Positions 18,844-27,561 of a stretch of 64,000 nucleotides of DNA are shown piece by piece. Position 1 is the first letter of the stretch; each line of letters opens with the position of its first letter. Position numbers and translations under genes: made by a program. Source of the DNA: Planctomycetota bacterium (GTDB lineage: Bacteria; Planctomycetota; Planctomycetia; Pirellulales; Lacipirellulaceae); NCBI GenBank assembly GCA_029259915.1, contig JAJDED010000039.1, forward strand, positions 1-64,000. The letters are read 5' to 3'. The notes beneath the pieces are model-generated. The model did no database searches, was not told the DNA's origin, and saw only the letters and a list, made by a program, of their open reading frames with translations.

Positions 18844-20394
18844 TTATCTCTGGCTGCATCTCGCATAGCTTAAAGCGACAATACTGAAACAAGCAAGACA
18901 TAACGCAGTTGGTTCAGGAACGACGGTCGATGTGGCTACAATAGACTGTGTTAAACCAAAGTTTCTTTGCCAAGACAGGAAATCAATTCCGTCTACTACA
19001 CCATCAACGTTAGCATCCCCATCTTGGAAGGTGGCGTACGGCTGCTTCCCATAGTTGCTTGCCCACGTATCCAAGTCTATTTCGTCGACATCGCCATCCA
19101 AGTCGAAATCTGCTTCAATCGCTTCAGTTACCGTTCCATCTCCAAATGTGGAAGCTAGTTCTGTTGCTTGGTTGAATGAATAAATCTCAACATCTAGGGG
19201 AATGCCAGAGCCCATTACCGGTAACTGTGATAGTAGAACAGTCTGAACTAGAGGGTCTAACAGAAAATCAACAGGTGAAGTTAGAGCATCGACCACTGTC
19301 CAGGTTCCGAAAAGAGAAGAGAATGAATCTCCATTGCTGACCGCACCTGCTGGGACGGACAAAAGAAGATCACCATTTAGGTCAGTACCGAATACTACAA
19401 GTCCATCCGATGCTGCTTCAGCTAAGTCCGTGGGTATTGGGACAGTAACCTCACCATTTGTGTCGACATCCAATATACTCAAGCTATTTAAACCACTTGT
19501 CCCAAAAGTGAATAGGTCAGCTGATCGCATATTACCACCGTTTGAAAACACGAACGGATTTACCTGTATCTTCATCACATCCCACAAATTGAATCCACTT
19601 CCACTGCCGCAACCAGGCAGCGCATCTATTGATACCGGAGGGGGAACGAACTCGTAGCTGATGCCAAGACTCTCCAGCATGGCTCCGTCTGAGCGAGTGA
19701 TGGGAACGTTTGCCAGTTGCACATAGATTCCTGCGTGTCCAGTTCCTTGGCTCCACGCTTGGGTGAATACATTTGTAGAGACAGTCAATGAACTGCCGCT
19801 CCCGGTCGAGGTCAGTGAACCAGGCATTGTTACATCTAACGAACCTCCATTCAAGGGTAGCCCGATAAACGTTCCCGATTGATCAAAAATCATGCCATTA
19901 TGAAGGTCTTGCTGCCCAGATTCTTCATTACTAAAGTCGGCGCCAGTAACGTTGATAGACATTCCTGCGATGGCAGCATCAAAGCCCTGGCCATCTGGAG
20001 CTTGCGTCTCCATGTAGACTTCAAAGTGCATTAGGAAGTTGAATTGATTAGAACCGGTTTCAATTGACGTAAGCAAATTAAAGTCATCAATAATTCTCAA
20101 CTCAGCCCATCTTGATGTTGCATTCCCGTCTATGAGGCCGGGCTGACCTGCTGAATGGCTGATGCTGGAAGAAAAACCGGCTCCTGCACCATTGATAACA
20201 CACCTGCCGTTACTATCGCTTTTACGATGTCCCAGCGCAACAGGAGCATCTGCAACATCACCGGAATACAACACAGTATCATATGTAATAGTACCAACTC
20301 TGGAATTTGCCTGTATCTGGTAAGCATGAACAGGGGCGCTAGACAGAACCAAGGTCAATACTGCAAGTGTTGCTGAGGAGGATTGGCGAGTCAT
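18844..20394 (-). CDS. Secreted PEP-CTERM/dockerin-type protein, paralog of 15642-17252
   Basis: Shared blocks GDVADAP, VYVQLANVPITRSDG.LESLGIS, GFNLWDV, FDLDGDVDE.DL.TW, DGIDFLSWQRNFG, VVPEPT. Confidence 0.8.
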   Translation of the reverse strand: MTRQSSSATLAVLTLVLSSAPVHAYQIQANSRVGTITYDTVLYSGDVADAPVALGHRKSDSNGRCVINGAGAGFSSSISHSAGQPGLIDGNATSRWAELRIIDDFNLLTSIETGSNQFNFLMHFEVYMETQAPDGQGFDAAIAGMSINVTGADFSNEESGQQDLHNGMIFDQSGTFIGLPLNGGSLDVTMPGSLTSTGSGSSLTVSTNVFTQAWSQGTGHAGIYVQLANVPITRSDGAMLESLGISYEFVPPPVSIDALPGCGSGSGFNLWDVMKIQVNPFVFSNGGNMRSADLFTFGTSGLNSLSILDVDTNGEVTVPIPTDLAEAASDGLVVFGTDLNGDLLLSVPAGAVSNGDSFSSLFGTWTVVDALTSPVDFLLDPLVQTVLLSQLPVMGSGIPLDVEIYSFNQATELASTFGDGTVTEAIEADFDLDGDVDEIDLDTWASNYGKQPYATFQDGDANVDGVVDGIDFLSWQRNFGLTQSIVATSTVVPEPTALCLACFSIVALSYARCSQR

Positions 20395-20582
20395 ATCAAT
20401 TCCTTGTTACTTATAGCGAGATTTCCCATTTGGAATTGCCTGGAACTACTCCAGGCACGGAATGTCGCCTATTACAACAGCACGTCCCTAGTATCCGCGA
20501 AATGCCCGGATGATGCCAGCAAGTTTACCTGCATTGGAGGGCGCAAACACCCAAATTCGGCCAAACGCTAACGGACAGCGGT

Positions 20583-20720
20583 GTATCTGACTTCAGCAGA
20601 TAGCCCCCGAGCCGAAGGTACAGAGGTGATTCCGACCGCCATGGGAATGTCGCATATTTGCCCTCAATTATTGGGATTTTGGCACCTCGCTAAGACGCGT
20701 CGGAGTACAAGGCCGATGCA
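20583..20720. repeat. 138-nt inverted repeat, copy B
   Basis: See copy A at 15307-15444. Confidence 0.85.
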
Positions 20721-20991
20721 GATTGGGAAATTCGCTAAATCCCCTCGGATTCATCGTCCTGGGCACTTTGAGTGCCGCTACAAATCCACAAAACGTCCGT
20801 ATTGGGACACTTCTCATGCTGGCCACCCCGTAAACACTTACTTCAGCGCGACACATCTAAATTGGCCACCGTTTTCCTTAAAGCTGTTGACACACACAAA
20901 CCAATATGTTACTTTTTAGTCACGTATTGGCGGCGGCCGTTGGAGGCTGTTTTTTTGCTTGTTTTACGATGTTTGTTATGAGGCACGGTTT

Positions 20992-21420
20992 ATGAATCTT
21001 GAAGAATTAACCCTGGATATCGAACAACACATTGACGTGAATGCCCCGATTGGCGAGGTGTTCGATGGCGTCGTGAAGCAGTTCGGCGAGCGGAGTGCCA
21101 CACCCGACGGCAGCCCGATGCCGCTGGTGCTCGAAGAATTTCCCGGCGGACGCTGGTTTCGCGATTTGGGTGGCAACACGGGCCACTTTTGGGGCACAGT
21201 CCAGGTGATCAAACCGCCACAACTGCTCGAGATCAGCGGGCCGATGTTTATGTCGTATCCGGCAGCCAATCACATCCAGGTTCGCCTGGAAGAGCAGGGC
21301 GGTGGCACCCGCGTCACACTTCGGCATCGGGCACTGGGACTTATCGAAGAAAATCACCGCACGGGCGTGAACAGCGGCTGGCAAAACTATTTAGTAAGGA
21401 TCAAATCCCATTGCGAATAA
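20992..21420 (+). CDS. SRPBCC / AHSA1-like domain protein
   Basis: MNLEELTLDIEQHIDVNAPIGEVFDGVVKQFGE...FPGGRWFRDLGGNTGHFWGTVQVIKPP. Confidence 0.8.
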   Translation: MNLEELTLDIEQHIDVNAPIGEVFDGVVKQFGERSATPDGSPMPLVLEEFPGGRWFRDLGGNTGHFWGTVQVIKPPQLLEISGPMFMSYPAANHIQVRLEEQGGGTRVTLRHRALGLIEENHRTGVNSGWQNYLVRIKSHCE

Positions 21421-21460
21421 ACGTTCGCAGAAGATTAAACATTCACAAAAGCTTGAGGCC

Positions 21461-21781
21461 ATGGACGATTCTCTCGAAGCGGTGTGGAAGGCACTCAGCG
21501 ACGCCACGCGGCGCGAGATTCTCGATCTATTGCGGACGGGCCCCAAAACTACTTCGGAGATCGTCGAGCAGTTTTCGCATCTGACACGCTTCGGGGTGAT
21601 GAAACACCTGGACGTGCTGCGGACCGCCGGCTTGGTCAATACGCGAGCCGAGGGCCGACGACGAATCAACTCGCTCAATGCCGTGCCAATACGACAAATT
21701 TACGAGCGTTGGGTCAGCAAATTCGAAGAACAGTGGGCTATCCAACTGATCGCCCTGAAAGATTCGTTAGAAAAAAAGTAG
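21461..21781 (+). CDS. ArsR-family winged-helix regulator
   Basis: VWKALSDATRREILDLLRTGPKTTSEIVEQFSHLTRFGVMKHLDVLRTAGLV. Confidence 0.88.
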   Translation: MDDSLEAVWKALSDATRREILDLLRTGPKTTSEIVEQFSHLTRFGVMKHLDVLRTAGLVNTRAEGRRRINSLNAVPIRQIYERWVSKFEEQWAIQLIALKDSLEKK

Positions 21782-21816
21782 CCCAAATAGTACACAAGCG
21801 TTCAGTTCAGAAAGAT

Positions 21817-21955
21817 AAGAACCACGGATGACACGAGTTTTCACGGATCAAGCGCTCTGTTGAACGTACCCTGTCGTTCATTAGACGAATGCGAGACCAA
21901 GGAATGTATTTATACCTGGAATCCGTGAATATCTGTGTGATCCGTGGTCGCAACC
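21817..21955. repeat. Intergenic inverted repeat, ACCACGGATGACACG word type
   Basis: AACCACGGATGACACGAGTTTTCACGGATC ... GAATCCGTGAATATCTGTGTGATCCGTGGTC. Confidence 0.75.
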
Positions 21956-22019
21956 TTTTGTAAACGTACTAATTCTTACTACAAGTTTCCCTTCCACCAC
22001 TTTTTTGAGGCATGAAGAA

Positions 22020-22517
22020 ATGAACACAAGAGACTTTATCAAACTGTCGCTAGAAATGAGCAAAGGCTGGATTTCCGGTTTGCTGGCTGACATGCAAGAC
22101 CAGCCGACAACGCAGCCGACATCCAACGGAGGCAACCATCCGCTCTGGATTCTCGGCCACGTGGTGCAAGCCGAGTCGTTTCTGCTCGACGAATGTATTC
22201 AGGGCAAACCGAATCGCTTCCCAGAACTCAAAGAGCTCTGCGGCATCGGCAGCGTGCCCCAAACCGATGCGTCGAAGTATCCGTCGATGGACGACATGTT
22301 CGCATCATTCGAACAAGTGCGCGGCGACGTAATTGCGTTGCTCGACACGATTGGCGAAGACGACCTGGACAAAGCGACAGCCGCCCCCACGGAATTTGCG
22401 GATTGGTTTGGCACCTACGGCCAATGCTTTTCCGCTATGATCGTCCATCCCTCGTTCCACGCCGGACAAGTTTCCGACGCCCGCCGCGCGGCAGGACGCG
22501 GTCCGCTGATGATGTAG
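22020..22517 (+). CDS. DinB superfamily protein
   Basis: MNTRDFIKLSLEMSKGWISGLLADMQ...HPLWILGHVVQAESFLLD; MIVHPSFHAGQVSDARRAAGR. Confidence 0.85.
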   Translation: MNTRDFIKLSLEMSKGWISGLLADMQDQPTTQPTSNGGNHPLWILGHVVQAESFLLDECIQGKPNRFPELKELCGIGSVPQTDASKYPSMDDMFASFEQVRGDVIALLDTIGEDDLDKATAAPTEFADWFGTYGQCFSAMIVHPSFHAGQVSDARRAAGRGPLMM

Positions 22518-22542
22518 AGGGAAAAAATTGAAGCACGGCTTG

Positions 22543-23430
22543 TTAGCGCCGGCCAAAACGGTTCGGCGCTAACCAAGCCATGAGCAATGCAATCGACCCG
22601 CAAAGCGACATGGTTCCAGGTTCCGGCACGACCGTAAAACCAATATCTCGCAAGGATTGGACCGTCGTGTTGCTCAAAAAGGGCTCGCCAAAGTCGGGGT
22701 CGAGCGCGCCGGTCATCAATTCCAATGCCGAATCGCGGCCCATGGGATCTAAAATCCCCGTGCGCGGATCGAGGCTCCAGGGATCGCTAGGATTGCCCTC
22801 CTGGCTGCTGCTGCGCATCAATTGATTCCAGTGTGTATTCTGTGTGCCGCTGCTGCCGGCTAATTCCACCGGCACAAAGGTTGCCGCGGCGTCGAACTCG
22901 CCCTGGTAAGCGGCCACGCCAAATGGCCCCGTGTACTGGCCAGTCGTGACCACATAAACACCGTTGGCCGTCCACTGCGTGCCGATGCCCAACACGTGGC
23001 CCATCTCGTGTGCCACAATATCGTCGAGAAAATTGGCGCCCTGAAATTCCGTATTGGGCGGCGTCGGCCCCGAGCCGTCCCAACTGAAAAAAGTATCGAC
23101 CACTGCCGGATTGACAAACAGATTGCCAGCCGTGGAAAGCAGAAACCCACCCTGCGAGGTACTCGCGCTGGGCGACGCGGCAGCAAAAGCTGATCCTGCC
23201 TGCACATTGATGGAAATCCCAGTGAGACTGATCCCCGGTTGATAACCGGTGACAGCATTTTCCCAAAGCACTTCGGCGCTAGCCAAAGCCACGCCAAGCT
23301 TCTGCTGTTGGCTAACTGTGAAACCGGTGGGATTGATGGTGAATGTCAAATCGAACTGGCCACGCACCGTGGGCGCGTAGCCAAGCAAAATAAGTAGTGT
23401 TGTGCAACATGAAATTGAATATCGAAACAT
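22543..23430 (-). CDS. PEP-CTERM-anchored zinc metalloprotease-like protein
   Basis: DDIVAHEMGHVLGIGTQW (HExxH); C-terminal VPEPGTMSLCGSIALLMAWLAPNRFGRR. Confidence 0.82.
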   Translation of the reverse strand: MFRYSISCCTTLLILLGYAPTVRGQFDLTFTINPTGFTVSQQQKLGVALASAEVLWENAVTGYQPGISLTGISINVQAGSAFAAASPSASTSQGGFLLSTAGNLFVNPAVVDTFFSWDGSGPTPPNTEFQGANFLDDIVAHEMGHVLGIGTQWTANGVYVVTTGQYTGPFGVAAYQGEFDAAATFVPVELAGSSGTQNTHWNQLMRSSSQEGNPSDPWSLDPRTGILDPMGRDSALELMTGALDPDFGEPFLSNTTVQSLRDIGFTVVPEPGTMSLCGSIALLMAWLAPNRFGRR

Positions 23431-23841
23431 CGGGGGACTCCCTAATGGCAGTGAGGGTTAAAAAACAGCGCATCGGGAGTCCAAAGAACACCCGGCGAAA
23501 ATCTCCACGACAAGTTCCACCGTGGAGGCTGAAAAGAAGGGCACACAGAGATTCCGTGTGTTGTGTGCCGACTAAGAGTTTTTTCGCACGAGCAAAAAAC
23601 CTGATTTCGTCTATTGTGCCCCAAATATTGACTTGCTTCTATTGTATTTTGAAATCACACGTTCGGCAAGAAAATAGTGGAAAACAAGCATTTCAGGCGA
23701 TTCTCGCCCGCGATTTGCAGGAAAAACTGCTCAAACACGAAAGATGGGTGCCGCCGTAGGATGGTGCCGCTAGGCCCATTGTTCCGAGGGATTCTGAACC
23801 GAACGAATCAATGGGCCGCCGCTTCGCTTTGGCCCACTCGA

Positions 23842-24354
23842 CTATTGTATCGTAAACCAAGCCCCCGTAGGCGACCTAGCAAATGTAACGAGTATACCAA
23901 GCGCTACTGAAAATAGAGCCGTTGCGATGAACATCGAACGCAAACTGAATCGCCACTTTATCCAGGAGAAAGATATGGAGATCGCGGTCAGCAGTACGGG
24001 GAACCAATGTGGTATCGCTATGAACCGGAGTCCGGACGAAGACAAGCTAAGATGAAAACCGAAGATAGTACTTTCACCGAGATTTTGTTGCAGCCAAAAT
24101 GCTTTACTGATCGGATAGCTATCCACAAACCATTTTGCCAATTGGCAACTGTCACCAATAATCTCTATGGAATGCACGGTGAGCACACCGTTCATTGATC
24201 CTGCAACGAAGCCTCTCTTATCAGTGATGCCCCACACCAGCCCTTCCTGCCACGAATAACTTCGTACCCATAATACTATCAACACACTGCACACAATCAG
24301 ACACACCGCAGACACGAAGAATTGCAAAACTCGGAGAAATCGTATCCGAAACAT
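23842..24354 (-). CDS. Hypothetical membrane protein with planctomycete-type RFSLRSMFIATALFSVALGI segment
   Basis: 170 aa, several TM segments. Confidence 0.6.
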   Translation of the reverse strand: MFRIRFLRVLQFFVSAVCLIVCSVLIVLWVRSYSWQEGLVWGITDKRGFVAGSMNGVLTVHSIEIIGDSCQLAKWFVDSYPISKAFWLQQNLGESTIFGFHLSLSSSGLRFIAIPHWFPVLLTAISISFSWIKWRFSLRSMFIATALFSVALGILVTFARSPTGAWFTIQ

Positions 24355-24654
24355 TTTGTTTGCTGTTCAAATGTGCTTGATTCCTGGCCAAGAGATTGTC
24401 GCATTAAACACCCGACACTGGAAACTGTCCGAGAAGGTGCATTACCGACGAACTCGCTGATACAGAATACTTTGTATACCACAACAAGAGTTACGGCCCT
24501 AGGTCTGGTTGCGAAGTGCCGTCGGGTGCGGGTGTCAGCGACAGTCGTTCGAGGTTGACGTTGCCACCGAGTGAGCATATTCGAGCGATTGTCAGTCCGC
24601 CGCGGCGGAAGAGGGAAACACGGTCGTTTCAGAGATTTGCCTCCTGTCGCAAGC

Positions 24655-24720
24655 GACACCGACACGTGTCCGACGACGCCAATCCGATGGCAAAGCTGGT
24701 TGCGGACAAGTGTCGGTGCT
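24655..24720. repeat. Inverted repeat upstream of gluQRS
   Basis: GACACCGACACGTGTCCG ... CGGACAAGTGTCGGTGCT. Confidence 0.65.
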
Positions 24721-24787
24721 ATCCTACCCGATTGCAGAATGCGGAATGATTGCTGGTCACTCTGCGTCCCCAAATCCGAATCCCATT

Positions 24788-24813
24788 CACCCGACGCTAG
24801 CGCGTTCGGCTCA
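24788..24813. repeat. Single arm of GAGCCGA/GCTAGC REP-like family
   Basis: CACCCGACGCTAGCGCGTTCGGCTCA ends 13 nt before gluQRS ATG. Confidence 0.7.
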
Positions 24814-24826
24814 CGATTGATCGCCC

Positions 24827-25771
24827 ATGCCCCGCACACGTCTTGCCCCTTCGCCAACCGGTGCTCTGCACCTGGGGAATGCTCGCACCTTTCTGGTGAA
24901 TTGGGCCCTGGCTCGGCAGCGGGGTTGGCAGATTGTGTTGCGGATCGAAGATCTTGATGGGCCGCGGTTCAAAGAGGGTGCTGCCGAGCGGGCGATTGAG
25001 TTGCTCGGTTGGCTCGGCATGGATTGGGACGAGGGGCCATACTTTCAGCGATACGATCTTGCGCCCTACCAAGAGGCAACTGTTCGGCTGGCAAACGCAC
25101 GGCAGGTTTATCCTTGTCGATGCACGCGGAAAGAAATCGAGCTGGCAAGTCTCTCCGCACCCCATGGCGATCAACACGAGTTGCACTACCCGGGCACCTG
25201 CCGACCAGATTCAGACGTTCCGGTTAATACCGACCTGCTGGGCACAACTGGCGTTGCCTGGCGAGTGCGGGTGCCGTCGGGGGCTACGAATTTTGTCGAT
25301 GCGTTTTGCGGCGCGTATGAATACGACGTTGGCAAAACGGTCGGCGATTTTCTCGTCGGCACAAAACTCGCTTTGCCCAGCTATCAGTTGGCGGTAGTGG
25401 TCGACGATGCCCGACAAAGGATCGATGAAGTAGTTCGTGGCGATGATCTGCTCTCGTCGACTCCCCGACAAATGCTGCTCTACAAACTGCTCGGCATTGG
25501 CCCGTTGCCAACCTATACGCATTTGCCGCTGGTTGTTGGTCCGGATGGAAATCGGCTCGCCAAGCGGCATGGCGACAGCCGGATCGCGCATTATCGTGAG
25601 GAAGGAATCACAGCGGAACGGATTGTTGGATTGCTTGCCGAGTGGTGCGGCTGCGGACCGCGCCGAGAAATGATCTCCGGCGAGTTTCTCGCTTCGTTCG
25701 ATCTGGCAAAAATGCCCACGGAGCAAATCACCTTTACGCCAGCGGACGAGGCCTGGCTTACAGAGAACTAG
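24827..25771 (+). CDS. gluQRS: tRNA glutamyl-Q(34) synthetase GluQRS
   Basis: TRLAPSPTGALHLGNARTFLVNWALARQRGWQIVLRIEDLDGPR; YPCRCTRKEIE; RLAKRHGD; no anticodon-binding domain. Confidence 0.92.
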   Translation: MPRTRLAPSPTGALHLGNARTFLVNWALARQRGWQIVLRIEDLDGPRFKEGAAERAIELLGWLGMDWDEGPYFQRYDLAPYQEATVRLANARQVYPCRCTRKEIELASLSAPHGDQHELHYPGTCRPDSDVPVNTDLLGTTGVAWRVRVPSGATNFVDAFCGAYEYDVGKTVGDFLVGTKLALPSYQLAVVVDDARQRIDEVVRGDDLLSSTPRQMLLYKLLGIGPLPTYTHLPLVVGPDGNRLAKRHGDSRIAHYREEGITAERIVGLLAEWCGCGPRREMISGEFLASFDLAKMPTEQITFTPADEAWLTEN

Positions 25772-25985
25772 AGTATTGGTAATAATTCAGCCGAATGGGA
25801 GCAATAGAACGCGGATGCACACTGATTGAGCGGATCAACGCAGATTCGCAAGATATTTTGTTATTCTTTAAGCCGACTTTGGTCGCCAGAGTTCATCTCG
25901 GTTCGGTCGTTCAAATCCGTGAAGATCGGCCTAATCGGCGTTTATCCGTGTTCTACTCCTGCAGTCGGCTGAAGTGTCACGAATT

Positions 25986-27107
25986 TTATTTTTGGCTGTT
26001 TGCGCGGGCGGTGCGCCAGAGAGTTGCCAACACGCCGATTAGCGAGTTGGCGCTGCACTTTCGGTAGGGAGAATCGGCCGGCAGGTCGCGCATCAATCGG
26101 CGATGGGCGGTGGGCAGCGCGTGGTAGGGCATCGTGGGAAAAATATGGTGCAACGCGTGATAACGCAGCCCAACCGGTGCCCAAAGTTCGCCCGAAAATG
26201 GGTTCTTTGGGAAATCGACCGAATCGAGCATCTGCTCAACAAACGTCATTTGTGTGCCGTCGTTCGTCCACCGATGGGCCCCCAGTGTGCGGACGTTGTT
26301 GATCGCCACAATAAACACGCCCGTCAAATACGCGTGCAACAAAAAGGTGAGTGGCATCGGCTCGTCGAATACCAATCCAAACGAAGTCGTCATCCGCAAG
26401 CCGAGAAACCAGATCCACACAAAGCAGCCAAATTCCTGCAGCTTCATAATCCGCCGCGTGCGCAGCGTCGGCAATGGTCGAATGTAGGTCGGGTCCATGA
26501 TCATCGACGAAGCGTGTTGATGCACCCACACTCGCAGCCGAGGACTAAACCATGTCAGCGGCGTCAGCACTCCGAACCGCACGATGGCCAAGATCGGAAT
26601 CACCAGCACTTGCGAGAGGTAGAACACAATCTGCCAGGCCGGCAATCGTGCCAATGGAATGTATTCCCCATCTTCCTTCGTGCCATAGTGCTTGCGGCGA
26701 TGGTGATCGATATGCGTGTAGTAAACGAACGTCGGCACTAAAAAAGGAATCCCGCAGAGTAAATTCCACACAATGCGGAAGACGGTAAACTCCCCGGCAC
26801 GGATGTGGATGAGCTCGTGGATAAACAGCGCGCAACGATAATAGAGCAACGAGGAAACCACAAAGCAGACGATTCGCAGGGGCCAATGCCAAGCCGGATC
26901 AGCAATAAGATTCTGCGGAAACTCGACTAAGGTGAACGCCGCCACGCCAATCGTCCAACTCAAGAGAAAGTCGGTCCAGTAGATCCAAGGATTGGGTGTA
27001 AAGAAGTCGCCCACAATACTGCGGGCCTCGGAAAGCGAGAATTCCCCGGGGCCAGCTTCCTGAGTGGTCGCGGACGATTCCATGGATGGTTCGACAGTTT
27101 GCGACAC
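25986..27107 (-). CDS. Fatty acid desaturase family protein
   Basis: HELIHIR, HIDHHRRKHYG, HALHHIFPTMPYH His boxes, multiple TM. Confidence 0.88.
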   Translation of the reverse strand: MSQTVEPSMESSATTQEAGPGEFSLSEARSIVGDFFTPNPWIYWTDFLLSWTIGVAAFTLVEFPQNLIADPAWHWPLRIVCFVVSSLLYYRCALFIHELIHIRAGEFTVFRIVWNLLCGIPFLVPTFVYYTHIDHHRRKHYGTKEDGEYIPLARLPAWQIVFYLSQVLVIPILAIVRFGVLTPLTWFSPRLRVWVHQHASSMIMDPTYIRPLPTLRTRRIMKLQEFGCFVWIWFLGLRMTTSFGLVFDEPMPLTFLLHAYLTGVFIVAINNVRTLGAHRWTNDGTQMTFVEQMLDSVDFPKNPFSGELWAPVGLRYHALHHIFPTMPYHALPTAHRRLMRDLPADSPYRKCSANSLIGVLATLWRTARANSQK

Positions 27108-27320
27108 CTCGGTCTTCTCCCGCAGCTTGAAATATCAGAGTACGCGCCGAGGCCAGCAGCACGATTTTTGGCAAGCAAAAGCGATCGACCCGAACGTACC
27201 TCTTGGGGTCGCTTAAGCAAATCTTCCCTCGGGAACCGAGTTTATCGCGAAAGGTGATCCGTGGCTAGTCAAACAACCGGTAGATGGTGTCCTAAGAGGT
27301 ATGTTGTCGCTCGCCTGAGG

Positions 27321-27393
27321 AATGACCAAGCCCTAATGACCAATGCCCAATGCGGAGATTTCTTGGTCATTGGACATTGGGTTTTGGTCATTT
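27321..27393. repeat. Intergenic inverted repeat, AATGACCAA word type
   Basis: AATGACCAAGCCCTAATGACCAATGCCCAATG ... TTGGTCATTGGACATTGGGTTTTGGTCATT. Confidence 0.7.
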
Positions 27394-27561
27394 TTTGCTC
27401 GCAACATATCAACTGGGAAACTACCAACCCGCCAGGCAGCTTGTTGCTCTGCAACAGGGGGGATAAACTGAGTGGTCCTAAACACTGTTCCCTGCTTTAT
27501 TCGCTGCTCTGACTTACTCCCCATGGCAAGAGTCCAGCCGACCTGACCAGAAGTTTTTCTC

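Noticed and set aside
15642-20394. Island as a prophage or integrative element
   Set aside because: No integrase, transposase, capsid or relaxase genes lie between the 138-nt repeats, so only a passive cassette or duplication is supportable.
20992-22517. SRPBCC-ArsR-DinB cluster as a novel stress operon
   Set aside because: The combination of an AHSA1-like protein, an ArsR regulator and a DinB-family protein is a widespread arrangement.
24297-24857. 186-aa minus-strand ORF between the 23842 gene and gluQRS
   Set aside because: Composition looks non-coding, spans an inverted repeat and overlaps the gluQRS start; no motifs seen.
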